Shown here: positions 9,236 to 17,903 of the stretch, piece by piece | Layout: every line of letters starts with the position of its first letter | How positions within the stretch are numbered: the first letter of the stretch is position 1 | Source of the DNA: Mariniblastus sp. | Lineage (GTDB): Bacteria > Planctomycetota > Planctomycetia > Pirellulales > Pirellulaceae | NCBI GenBank assembly: GCA_022447605.1 | Contig: JAKVBG010000001.1 | Span: forward strand, 62,001 to 126,000 | DNA: 64,000 nucleotides | Direction of reading: 5' to 3' | The notes under the pieces: model-generated | The model's database searches: none | What the model was told of the DNA's origin: nothing | The model's input: the letters and a program-made list of their open reading frames with translations, nothing else | Made by a program: the position numbers and the translations under genes

Positions 9236-9528
9236 TTTTTCCGGTTCCTTGTTCAGGTGAGCACTCTTCAGGGCTACAACGCAATCCGAACCGCCAGGGT
9301 TCGTAAAAATGACGTTTTGCCGCCGGTTCCTGGAACGAGTCCGCTGGCATGAGTGATTCAACCCTGCCTGCCAAGGCAGGTTCAATCGTCGCATCCCGGC
9401 TGGTGGCAGGCATGAAATAGCAGATTCGGCCGAACGGGCCAACGGAAAAACGGATCCGGACTGAACGGGTTTGCTAGCTCGCTGGTCGACAGATTGCAGA
9501 GCCCATGGAATATCGAGCAAAAAGCGAT

Positions 9529-11094
9529 TTATTCGTCCGAATGATCCGTGCGGGTCAGGTCCACTTCCTCCGGTTCATCTCCCTGCAGCTTGGCAATGAA
9601 AAGCCCGAAACAGCCGAACAGCATCGTCATGACGGGGCTGATCAGATTGAAGAAGCAGTACGGGGCATAGACGATCGTCTGGACATTCAAAATGGCCGCT
9701 TGCGTGGCGCCACACGTATTCCAGGGGATCAGCACCGAGGTCACGGTACCGGAATCCTCCAGGGTTCGGCTCAACACCTGGGGCGCCAATTTGCGTTGGC
9801 GGTACGTCTTGCGAAACATCCGGCCCGGGACGACGATTGCCAGGTACTGGTCCGAGGCGGTCACATTGACAAACAGGCAACTGGCAACCGTGGTGGCAAT
9901 CAACGAACCAGTGGTGCGTGCCAGTCGAACCAGCGGCATCGTGATCCGCTGCAACAGGCCGCAGGCTTCCATCACCCCGCCAAAACACATCGCCGTCACG
10001 ATCAACCAGATCGTGTTCAACATCCCGTTCATCCCGCCCGCACTCAACAGGTCACGGGCAAACTCGTCCTCCGAGTCGATACTGGTCTCTACCGACATAG
10101 CGTTCACCACCGCCACGTAGCTGCTTTCCAGGTAACTCGCCGGTTCCGTTTCGGTCACCTCCTGACCATCGACCATCCGCGTCACAGAGACATCTGGCAG
10201 GTTGGCCACTTCCGTCACAATGGCAGGCTGGAACACAACCGCGCAAATCCCTCCCAGGATCGTCCCCACAAACAGCGCGACCACGGCATCGATTTTCAGG
10301 ATAACCATCAGCAGAACGGCAGCCGGTACAAAAAACAGGATTGGGGTCAAGTAGAACTTCTCGTTGATCGCCTCCGAGAGGGCCATGGTATTGGTCTGGT
10401 CAACAGGCTGTGTCTCGGCACCAAAACCGATCCAGAAAAAGATGATCAGGGTAATCACAATACTGGGGACAGTCGTCCACAACATGTACTTGATATGGGT
10501 AAACAACTCGGTTCCCGCCATGGCAGCGGCCAGGTTGGTCGTATCGGATAATGGAGAAATCTTGTCGCCAAAGTAGGCGCCCGAAATGATGGCACCTCCC
10601 ACCAGCCCTTCACTGATACCCAGCGCCCGACCGATTGCCAGCAGGGCGACCCCGACAGTGGCGATGGTAGACCAACTGCTACCGGTGGCGATCGAGACGA
10701 TCGCACAGATGATCACCGTGACACCCAGAAAAACCTGCGGATCCAGGATCTCGAGCCCGTAGTAAATCATGGCGGGAACCACCCCGCTGATCAGCCAGGT
10801 GCCGGCCAGCGAGCCGATCAACAAGAGGATCAACATCGCGCCCAGCGCCGAGCCAAGGCTGTTGACGATCCCGTTCATCATTGTCTGGAAGCTGATGCGG
10901 CAGATCCTGCCAACTACGGCCGCCGCTGCTGCCGCCATCAACAAGGCGATCTGGTTCGGCCCGGCCGTCGCCCCGTCGCCGTAAATCACGACGTTGATAA
11001 TCAACAGGGCGATCAGTACGGCCACCGGAAACAAGGCAGCCCACAGCGAGACACTGTACCGTGGCGGTTCCAACGTGGCGGGATTCGATGACAT
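9529..11094 (-). CDS. nhaC: Na+/H+ antiporter, NhaC family
   Basis: The 521-aa polytopic membrane protein would exchange Na+ for H+ across the cytoplasmic membrane. The NhaC signature region is clear: ATGSSWSTIATVGVALLA is followed by GGAIISGAYFGDKISPLSDT and TNLAAAMAGTELFTHIKYM. About 11-12 hydrophobic segments are visible, with a soluble insert near residue 300 (LPDVSVTRMVDGQEVTETEP). The ATG at 11094 is chosen (GGAG seven bases upstream); the track start at 11112 is a TTG. A Na+ antiporter fits a marine or saline habitat. It lies 57 bases downstream of the histidine kinase on the same strand, though a functional link is not evident. Confidence 0.92.
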   Translation of the reverse strand: MSSNPATLEPPRYSVSLWAALFPVAVLIALLIINVVIYGDGATAGPNQIALLMAAAAAAVVGRICRISFQTMMNGIVNSLGSALGAMLILLLIGSLAGTWLISGVVPAMIYYGLEILDPQVFLGVTVIICAIVSIATGSSWSTIATVGVALLAIGRALGISEGLVGGAIISGAYFGDKISPLSDTTNLAAAMAGTELFTHIKYMLWTTVPSIVITLIIFFWIGFGAETQPVDQTNTMALSEAINEKFYLTPILFFVPAAVLLMVILKIDAVVALFVGTILGGICAVVFQPAIVTEVANLPDVSVTRMVDGQEVTETEPASYLESSYVAVVNAMSVETSIDSEDEFARDLLSAGGMNGMLNTIWLIVTAMCFGGVMEACGLLQRITMPLVRLARTTGSLIATTVASCLFVNVTASDQYLAIVVPGRMFRKTYRQRKLAPQVLSRTLEDSGTVTSVLIPWNTCGATQAAILNVQTIVYAPYCFFNLISPVMTMLFGCFGLFIAKLQGDEPEEVDLTRTDHSDE

Positions 11095-11151
11095 CTTGGC
11101 TCCATGCGACAATCGTCCGGGTCAAAAGACCCTCATGAAGCAACTTATTCT

Positions 11152-12525
11152 TTACGCTGCACGGGCAATGTCAATTCGGCTCAGCGATTTATGAGTAACC
11201 GGCAGGCGGATTTCAAATTTTCCACCGTTTTGACAGGAATCATCGCAGAAAATTTCCCCGCCGTGCTCTCGAATAATCCGCCACGCCTTGGAGAGGCCAA
11301 ATCCCAGGCCCCGGCCGGCCTCGCGGCCGGAATAGAAAGGATCAAAAAGATGATCAGCTTGGTCCGGACTGACACCCGGACCGTTATCCACCACCGACAA
11401 ACCGAGCCAATCGGTCGATTCGCGGAACAGTCGAACCCGGATCTGGCCAGCCGAGCCGATCGCCTCGATCGAGTTTCGCAGTAGCGCCTTGATCGCCACG
11501 GCAAAATGGGTCGGGTCCACCGGGACCATTCTGACACCTGGATAGCTACGAATCAGCACCTCAATATCTGAGGTTCGGAGTTCGTCTGCCATTTCATCCA
11601 ACAGCTGGCGAGTCAGTTTTGCCAGGTCGCATGTTTCCATCTGCATGGGAGGAGGATGGGCAAACAGCATCATGTCGGCAATCATGTCGTGGGCCTTCAT
11701 CGATTGAGCATGCACCACCGAAAGAAGGCGCCGTCTTTCCGGGTTCGATTCGCTGCGAATAAGCGTCTCCGCCCGGGTGGCAATATTGGCCAGAGGATTG
11801 TTCACTTCGTGACTCGCTCCGTAGGCCAACTGCTTCATGGACTTGAGTTTTTCCAGCCTGAGTCGATCTTCAAAATCAAAAGCCAATTGTGCAAAACCTT
11901 GCAGGATGGTCCACGTCGGGGCGAACCCGAACGCGGAAGGCGAACGGTAATAGGAGGATTCAATCAGTTCATCCACGCGCAAAATACGGGCTGATCCGGT
12001 TTCCGGCATGCCCGGTAGACGGTCCATATCCAACTCCGATTTTGCCAGCCAGTCAGCACAGGCCCGTTTGCTGAGTGGAACTCCCTGGCCCCGGGAGACT
12101 TCCTGCAGGAATTTGACCAGTCGCTTGGGACCGGGTTGATACAGGAAACGCCGATGCCTCAGCGCGATCCGATGTTTCTGCTGATCCCAGTCAGGGAAAT
12201 CGCAAGTCTCCGTCACAGGTACGACCGACCGAAGGAGCGGTAGCAGATACTGGTTCGACCAATCGTTCAGATCTTCCCATCGGTTTGGCCCATCCGCTTT
12301 CTCGCGGCAATGCGACAGGGCAAACCACAACAGCGCCGGGCTGTCAAACAGCACCGGGTGATCCCCCGTCCCCGGTAGCGCTGCCGCAATGGCATGTCCC
12401 GTGACGGGGGAATGCTGATCCGCCATGGGTTCGCAAACCTGAGCGCCCATTCGCAAAAGATCCAGGGCAGAGCAGGGTAACCTGATCTCGGCTTCCTCGA
12501 TCTGAATGGCGGGTAACAGGTACAT
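11152..12525 (-). CDS. Cytoplasmic sensor histidine kinase
   Basis: The 457-aa protein has no transmembrane segment. Residues about 1-215 form an uncharacterised sensing region. The dimerisation/phosphoacceptor domain carries an H-box (YGASHEVNNPLANI, about residue 240). The ATPase domain shows an N-box (LLRNSIEAIG), a G1 box (VVDNGPGVSPD), an F box (LFDPFYSGRE) and a G2 box (GRGLGFGLSKAW). It would autophosphorylate on the H-box His and probably signals to the HTH-receiver regulator encoded just upstream on the same strand, although a terminator sits between them. The input signal is unknown. Confidence 0.9.
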   Translation of the reverse strand: MYLLPAIQIEEAEIRLPCSALDLLRMGAQVCEPMADQHSPVTGHAIAAALPGTGDHPVLFDSPALLWFALSHCREKADGPNRWEDLNDWSNQYLLPLLRSVVPVTETCDFPDWDQQKHRIALRHRRFLYQPGPKRLVKFLQEVSRGQGVPLSKRACADWLAKSELDMDRLPGMPETGSARILRVDELIESSYYRSPSAFGFAPTWTILQGFAQLAFDFEDRLRLEKLKSMKQLAYGASHEVNNPLANIATRAETLIRSESNPERRRLLSVVHAQSMKAHDMIADMMLFAHPPPMQMETCDLAKLTRQLLDEMADELRTSDIEVLIRSYPGVRMVPVDPTHFAVAIKALLRNSIEAIGSAGQIRVRLFRESTDWLGLSVVDNGPGVSPDQADHLFDPFYSGREAGRGLGFGLSKAWRIIREHGGEIFCDDSCQNGGKFEIRLPVTHKSLSRIDIARAA

Positions 12526-12596
12526 GAAGGGCCAGGTCTAACGGTCAGTGAGGGTTACATATTCCAATAATTGCGGGGCACCGGTCACCGCTGCAT

Positions 12597-12625
12597 AAAA
12601 AAAGCGTACCGTTGATAGGTACGCT
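12597..12625 (-). terminator. Rho-independent terminator downstream of the response regulator
   Basis: On the minus strand an 8-bp perfect stem (AGCGTACC / GGTACGCT) with a 7-base loop is followed by a run of seven T. It lies 79 bases past the regulator stop and before the histidine kinase start at 12525, so it should end or attenuate regulator transcription before the kinase. Confidence 0.85.
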
Positions 12626-12703
12626 CTATTTGTTCGGGTTTATCCCAAAGCGGGCGAATTGGCACAAGCTTGATTCCGCCCTGACAGGATACCGCCAGAC
12701 TAC

Positions 12704-13291
12704 CTAGGTACCCGTGACCGCCTCGATTTCCAACATTTCGCAAGCTCGTTCCAGCAGTTTTTCCACGGTAAACGGCTTGTGCATGAAATCATCCGCCCCG
12801 GCTGCCCGCAGGTCGGCGATCTTGTCCTGTTCGACCATCCCGGAAATGCAGATGATTTTCACCGAAGACATGGTGGGATCACTACGCACCCGTTGGCATA
12901 CCTCTTTCCCGTTGATATCCGGCAGCATGACATCCAGGATCACCAGGTCGGGCCGGAATTCCTTGACCATCATGCCCGCATCGAACCCGTTATTGGCTGA
13001 TTTATAGTCAAAACGACCATCCCGGGCGAAAACATCGACCATCAGTTCTACCAGCTCGACGTCGTCATCAACGATCAACAGTTTCCGTTTGCCACTTTCC
13101 AGGGCATCGGTCGGAATCCCGTTTTCCTTCATGAATATATAGAGCTGGTCCCGTGGAATGCGTCGAAATCGACTGCCGGGTACACGAAAACCTTTTAGCG
13201 ATCCATTATCGAAGCAGCGAATAATGGTTTGCTGGCTGACCTTGCAAATCTTGGCTGCTTCACCCGTCGTAAAGACATTCTTGGAAGTCAT
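12704..13291 (-). CDS. Response regulator with N-terminal excisionase/MerR-type HTH
   Basis: The 195-aa protein has a DNA-binding domain first (about residues 5-58: FTTGEAAKICKVSQQTIIRC, then RVPGSRFRRIPRDQLYIFM), like excisionase/MerR winged HTH domains. A receiver domain follows (about 68-185) with acidic residues in LLIVDDDVEL, the phosphoacceptor Asp in LVILDVMLPD and the conserved Lys in DDFMHKPF. This order is the reverse of the common receiver-then-output layout. An AGGAGAGG Shine-Dalgarno precedes the ATG at 13291. The neighbouring histidine kinase is the likely partner. Targets are unknown. Confidence 0.9.
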   Translation of the reverse strand: MTSKNVFTTGEAAKICKVSQQTIIRCFDNGSLKGFRVPGSRFRRIPRDQLYIFMKENGIPTDALESGKRKLLIVDDDVELVELMVDVFARDGRFDYKSANNGFDAGMMVKEFRPDLVILDVMLPDINGKEVCQRVRSDPTMSSVKIICISGMVEQDKIADLRAAGADDFMHKPFTVEKLLERACEMLEIEAVTGT

Positions 13292-13907
13292 GAAACCATC
13301 CTCTCCTTAGGTGGTCAGGCGTGCAGCTCGTTGTTGAGACCAATTCCTTGTGAGCCATCACGTCCAAACCTCATTGTCTGGATCGATCTATCAAACCTTG
13401 ATTTGAGAGACTTGTGATAAATACGCAGACGCTTCAAATTACTGCGTCCTTCCAATTGAAAATCTCGACCACCACTTCCAAGTTTGCCGAAATTGCCAAT
13501 GTGACCGGATTATATCTGTCCTACGAAGTCGGTCAAGATTGATTGAAACGTCGCAAACCCTTCAAATTCAACAGGTTACTCAATTCCAGCTAGCAGTTGT
13601 TACTTTTTTTTGTCAAGTGGCGGCTTGTGGTCAACAGGCAGGAGAGAGGTCGAGTTGAGACCATCCGTAAGATGGAACATCTGCAAAGTGATTCATCCGT
13701 AACACGCACCCTCCCATGCTTTTTCCGGAATCACTCGCTTTACCCAGTTCGCCAAAAGAGGGAGCTGCTCGCTATTTTGTTAAAGGCACTCGAAAAACTT
13801 TGATGAAGACCTTTCTGCCGGTCGGGAATTTCGCTACGATTCGCCGCCCCAAGAACGGCCGTCCAGCCTGCTTCCAAGCGGTCAGCTGATACGTCGGTCC
13901 ATTCCGG
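13292..13907. other. 616-base intergenic region, no gene recognised
   Basis: The region separates the divergent regulator and lipoprotein genes. It is more AT-rich than its surroundings, with a run of eight T near 13605. The ORF-track entry 13597-13803 has no signal peptide, family motif or neighbour support. It presumably holds promoters for both flanking genes; I could not pick a convincing -35/-10 pair. Confidence 0.4.
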
Positions 13908-14720
13908 ATGACACGAATGAACACGTTTCGACATCAAAACCACGCGCGGCGCCCACAGACCGGATGGCTCCGCGCCCTGTTGCTGCTTCCGGCAGTCTGC
14001 CTGTTTGGCTGTGGTACGACCACGCAACGGATAGCCACCGAGCAGCTGTTGATGTCGGACGCCGTCGACTCGGCCATCAATCGGATTGATTTCAGTCACC
14101 TTTCCAACCGCTCCGTCTTCCTCGATACAACCTATTTACGACCTGTGCGGGGAATCGGGTTCGTCAACTCAGACTACATCATCAGTTCGCTGAGACAACA
14201 ACTGACGGCTGCCCGTTGTAAAATTCAGGACCAACGGGAAAAGGCCGAGATCATCGTCGAACCCCGTGTTGGCGCCCTGGGGACCGACGGTCACGAAATT
14301 TCCTACGGCATGCCCCAGCAACAAACGGGGCAGATTGCCACGGCCGCAGCCGCATTGACCAGCGCCCCGCTGTTGCCCGCCTTGCCCGAATTATCGTTTG
14401 CCCGGCTCGATGCCCAACAGGGGATCGCCAAGGTGATGGTGTTTGCCTACGAGCGCGAGAGCATGCAGCCAATCTGGCAGTCGGGCGTTGCCAAGTCGGA
14501 GAGCACCAGCCGAAATTCCTGGTGGTTCGGCGCCGGCCCTTTCCAGAAAGGGACGATCTACGACGGCACCCGGTTTGCCGGCAGTCGCCTAAGTCCCGAG
14601 GAAAAGAAACTCCTGTCGGAATCAACCATTCCCCTGACCGACGAACATCTGTTTCGACAGAATCCATTCCGTCTCGGGACCCGCGTTGCCGATGTCCCAG
14701 CGGAGACGGAACAAAAATAG
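13908..14720 (+). CDS. Lipoprotein, DUF6655-like, unknown function
   Basis: The 270-aa protein begins with a charged n-region and hydrophobic core (WLRALLLLPAVCLFGC) ending in a lipobox with Cys at about residue 35, so it is probably lipid-anchored. The mature part includes LDTTYLRPVRGIGFVNSDYI and a segment EIIVEPRVGALGTDGHEISYG. It matches my memory of a planctomycete lipoprotein family (DUF6655), but I cannot verify this. The ATG at 13908 is used; an internal ATG four codons on is equally possible. It is convergent with the EKDQ-repeat protein. Confidence 0.7.
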   Translation: MTRMNTFRHQNHARRPQTGWLRALLLLPAVCLFGCGTTTQRIATEQLLMSDAVDSAINRIDFSHLSNRSVFLDTTYLRPVRGIGFVNSDYIISSLRQQLTAARCKIQDQREKAEIIVEPRVGALGTDGHEISYGMPQQQTGQIATAAAALTSAPLLPALPELSFARLDAQQGIAKVMVFAYERESMQPIWQSGVAKSESTSRNSWWFGAGPFQKGTIYDGTRFAGSRLSPEEKKLLSESTIPLTDEHLFRQNPFRLGTRVADVPAETEQK

Positions 14721-14732
14721 GGAGCGTTTCCC

Positions 14733-14753
14733 GTTTCCTGTTTCCTGTTTCCT
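14733..14753 (+). repeat. Three tandem copies of GTTTCCT
   Basis: Just after the lipoprotein stop, the 7-base unit GTTTCCT is repeated three times in tandem. There is no evident function; it may be slippage-derived. Confidence 0.7.
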
Positions 14754-14825
14754 GTCAACGGCTACTCAAGCCTGATCCGCCACAGGATTTCCAGCCGCCA
14801 GAATGGATCCCTGCCCGTTAGGGCG

Positions 14826-15659
14826 CTAGGGAAGGGGTGGCTCTCGCCAACGGATTCCAATCAAGCGAAACTCGAAACGGTCTTCTACCGGGACAATCTT
14901 GAAGCGGGTCTGCTGTACTTCCGACAACTTCCATCCGAAGGCTTCGAGATAGGCGCTTTCCATCTGCCGCAGCATGGCACGGTTTTTCGTCGAATAGAAC
15001 AGTGCCGTGAAGCGATCCTCCAGATCAACACCATTCTGCCTGGCCAAGGTTTCGTCCCAGCCTGTCAACTTCTCGTTGGCATGAGTGAACCAGAGTGTCG
15101 TCCTCTCCTTGGCTCGTTTCGACTCGATCACCTGTGGCTTACCCCCCACGTCCCGAAGCCGGATGATTTCAGGAGACGTCCTTTGGACAATCCCAATATC
15201 CAGTCCCAAGAAACTGAGTTGCTTGGCATACTGCGAGATATTCTCCGCCCCGTGGTCGATCTTCCAACGCTTTTCCATGGGAACGACATTGGAAGGAATT
15301 GAGTCCCTTCGCTCTCGCCCGGCCGTTACCCAGTCCCGTCCCAAGACCTGATCCTTCTCCTGATCCTTCTCCTGATCCTTCTCCTGATCCTTCTCCTGAT
15401 CCTTCTCCTGATCCTTCTCCGTGTCCTTCTCCTGCATATCAGGAAGGAACTGAAACGCAACAAGGTTTATTTCTTCCATTACCGGAACGGGATCCGCGAA
15501 ACGGCCAGCGTCAGCCGCATCCTGACCTTCGACCCATCTTCCAGCTGGCTCCGCCCAGAGTAAAAGCAGCCCCAACCCGATCAGACAAGGCCAACCCAAC
15601 ACGTTGACCAACGTATCGCGGGGGTCAGAAATCAACCATCGGCAAACAGTTTTCATCAA
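14826..15659 (-). CDS. Membrane-anchored protein with EKDQ tandem repeat, unknown function
   Basis: The 277-aa protein has one N-terminal hydrophobic helix (about residues 18-36, VNVLGWPCLIGLGLLLLW), then a spacer containing EKDT followed by six copies of EKDQ. The C-terminal part (about residues 120-277) is globular and is largely alpha/beta by appearance. The highly charged repeat is likely a flexible linker that holds the C-terminal domain away from the membrane. No family is recognised. The ATG at 15659 is kept. It lies downstream of mnmG on the same strand with a 125-base gap. Confidence 0.6.
   Translation of the reverse strand: MMKTVCRWLISDPRDTLVNVLGWPCLIGLGLLLLWAEPAGRWVEGQDAADAGRFADPVPVMEEINLVAFQFLPDMQEKDTEKDQEKDQEKDQEKDQEKDQEKDQVLGRDWVTAGRERRDSIPSNVVPMEKRWKIDHGAENISQYAKQLSFLGLDIGIVQRTSPEIIRLRDVGGKPQVIESKRAKERTTLWFTHANEKLTGWDETLARQNGVDLEDRFTALFYSTKNRAMLRQMESAYLEAFGWKLSEVQQTRFKIVPVEDRFEFRLIGIRWREPPLP
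15348..15431 (-). repeat. 12-bp in-frame minisatellite encoding EKDQ
   Basis: Six perfect copies of a 12-base unit (plus-strand CTGATCCTTCTC), then one degenerate copy (CGTGTCCTTCTC, encoding EKDT), lie in tandem inside the gene at 14826. Because the unit is a multiple of three, copy-number change alters linker length without breaking the frame. Confidence 0.95.
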
Positions 15660-15784
15660 ATCAATTCACGGAACGAGGAAGCGTAGGTACCACGAAACGA
15701 TCTTACTCATTCTAACCGAAACATTCACGACGACATGTGTCAAAATTCACCATCGACGGCAGTACCGCAGTAAGACGCGGCACA

Positions 15785-17623
15785 TTATGGGCGGGTCGTC
15801 TCCGCTTTCCCCTCCAGGTGCAACATGATCATGGCGATATCGGCCGGCGTGATCCCACTGATGCGGCCCGCCTGGTCGATGCTGGTCGGGCGGAAGCGGG
15901 TCAGTTTCTCTTTCGCTTCACTTCGCAAATGGGTCAGGGCCTGGTAGTCAAAGCTGTCCGGGATCTTCTTGTCGGCCAAGCGCTTGTGCCGATCGATCGT
16001 GGTCTGCTGCCGCGTAATGTACCCTTCGTACTTGACGTCGTAGACGACCTGTTGCCGAACGGCCGCCGAGGCCTGTTCCAGATCAGGCAAATGCGCGACC
16101 AGGTCAGCCCACTCCGTTTCAGGCCGCCGCAACAGCTTGGCCAACGTGATCTCACCGGCGCGATTCTCATCGAGTTGCCGTTTCGCCTGTTCGATCTGAG
16201 ATTCTTTCTCGACCAGCCCCTGGTGCCGTTCCGCATCGACCAGGCCGGCCTGGTAGGCGAGGGGGGTCAGGCGGCGATCGGCGTTGTCCTGCCGTAACAA
16301 CAAGCGGTACTCGGCCCGGCTGGTAAACATCCGATACGGTTCATCGACGCTGCAGGTGACCAGGTCATCGATCAGGACACCGATGTAGCCCACGTCCCGG
16401 TCGAGAATAAAGTCCGCCTCGCCCTTGAGGCGACCGGCGGCGTTGGCCCCGGCCATCAAGCCCTGAGCACCCGCCTCCTCGTAACCGGTCGTCCCGTTGA
16501 TCTGCCCGGCAAAGTAGAGGCCAGCCACTGATTTTGTCTCGAGTGTCGGCCGCAATTGATCGGGCGGGCAAAAATCGTACTCGACCGCGTAGCCATACCG
16601 CATGATCTGCGCCTTTTCCAAACCCGGGATCAGGCGAAACATCTGGTCCTGCACGTCGCGCGGCAAACTGGTCGAAACACCATTGACGTAGACCTCGAGC
16701 GTGTCGCGCCCCTCCGGCTCGAGGAACAGTTGATGGCGATCCTTGTCGGCAAACTTGACGATCTTATCCTCGATACTGGGACAATACCGCGGGCCACTCC
16801 CGTGAATTTGACCACTGTACATCGGCGCGCGGTCGAGGTTGTCGCGGATCAACTGGTGGACTGCCTCGTTGGTGTACGTGATCCAGCAGGGAATCTGCTC
16901 GACCGAAAAGTTGTCGGTCAAAAACGAGAACGGCTGAGGCTGTTCATCGCCCGGTTGAATTTCGGTCCGCTCGTAATCGATCGTCCGGCCATTGAGGCGG
17001 GGTGGGGTCCCCGTCTTGAACCGCTCCAGTCGAAAGCCGAGTCGCTGCAGTGCCCCGCTGATCCCATGGGTCGTCCCCTCTCCGGCGCGACCGCCTGCCG
17101 TCTTCGCCTCGCCCGTATGCATGATGGCCGAAAGGAAGGTCCCGGTCGTCAACACGACCGCCGGGGCGCGGTACTCGGCGCCGCCCTTGACGGTAACGCC
17201 GACGATCCGCTCTCGGCCACCCTCGGTTTCGGTCAACAGGTCTTCCACCATCTCCTGCCGCAGGTCGAGGTTCGCCTGGTGCTCGACCGTCGACTTGACC
17301 CAATTCTGGTACGCCTTCTTGTCCGCCTGAGCCCGCGGACTGTGCATCGCCGGGCCCTTGCGAAGGTTAAGCATACGGAACTGGATGCCCGTCGCATCGA
17401 TCGCCTGGCCCATGATCCCGCCCAGCGCGTCGATCTCGCGAACGAGGTGCCCCTTGGCCACCCCGCCAATCGCCGGGTTGCAGCTCATCTGGCCCACGGT
17501 GTCGAGATTCGTGGTCAGCAGGGCGACCTGGGCCCCTTTCCGCGCAGCGGCCATCGCCGCCTCGGTCCCGGCATGGCCGGCACCAATCACGAGCACATCG
17601 TATTGGTATTGAATCAATCCCAT
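15785..17623 (-). CDS. mnmG: tRNA uridine-5-carboxymethylaminomethyl modification enzyme MnmG
   Basis: The 612-aa FAD-dependent enzyme works with MnmE to install the carboxymethylaminomethyl group at U34 of several tRNAs. The N-terminus has the FAD dinucleotide-binding motif ([16 protein letters not shown]), and further family landmarks are [20 protein letters not shown] and [19 protein letters not shown]-terminal helical domain (about residues 460-605) would contact MnmE and tRNA. Length is normal. The ATG at 17623 gives the expected N-terminus. No mnmE is in the window. Confidence 0.97.
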   Translation of the reverse strand: MGLIQYQYDVLVIGAGHAGTEAAMAAARKGAQVALLTTNLDTVGQMSCNPAIGGVAKGHLVREIDALGGIMGQAIDATGIQFRMLNLRKGPAMHSPRAQADKKAYQNWVKSTVEHQANLDLRQEMVEDLLTETEGGRERIVGVTVKGGAEYRAPAVVLTTGTFLSAIMHTGEAKTAGGRAGEGTTHGISGALQRLGFRLERFKTGTPPRLNGRTIDYERTEIQPGDEQPQPFSFLTDNFSVEQIPCWITYTNEAVHQLIRDNLDRAPMYSGQIHGSGPRYCPSIEDKIVKFADKDRHQLFLEPEGRDTLEVYVNGVSTSLPRDVQDQMFRLIPGLEKAQIMRYGYAVEYDFCPPDQLRPTLETKSVAGLYFAGQINGTTGYEEAGAQGLMAGANAAGRLKGEADFILDRDVGYIGVLIDDLVTCSVDEPYRMFTSRAEYRLLLRQDNADRRLTPLAYQAGLVDAERHQGLVEKESQIEQAKRQLDENRAGEITLAKLLRRPETEWADLVAHLPDLEQASAAVRQQVVYDVKYEGYITRQQTTIDRHKRLADKKIPDSFDYQALTHLRSEAKEKLTRFRPTSIDQAGRISGITPADIAMIMLHLEGKAETTRP

Positions 17624-17828
17624 GCTGTGGTTGTAGGTGAAAACCGGTGGGGTTCAAGTCGAAATCGGACTGCAATCCGTCACAGCCCACCAAATATCGT
17701 GGACCGCCGTTCTTCGGCTGATTCTGCCAGACAATTCAAGCGGCCCCATGACGGGATACAGGCCAGGCATCCAGCGCTGCCATCACCGTTTCACCCGGCC
17801 ACGGAAACACACCCCCGTGACCGAGTTG

Positions 17829-17837
17829 TGTTATAAT
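17829..17837 (+). promoter_or_regulatory. Extended -10 promoter candidate for the 17904 gene
   Basis: The sequence TGT-TATAAT is a perfect extended -10 (TGn plus TATAAT) 66 bases before the chosen ATG. There is no good TTGACA at the expected -35, which is usual for extended -10 promoters. Confidence 0.5.
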
Positions 17838-17903
17838 TCGGCCGCGGTATTTCACGCCGCAACAATCCCTGGCAATGAACACGCGTCACCGAAAGGCCTC
17901 GCT

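Noticed and set aside
16556-17836. 426-aa plus-strand ORF opposite mnmG
   Set aside because: It is a shadow of the high-GC mnmG coding frame with Arg/Pro-rich composition and no family motif.
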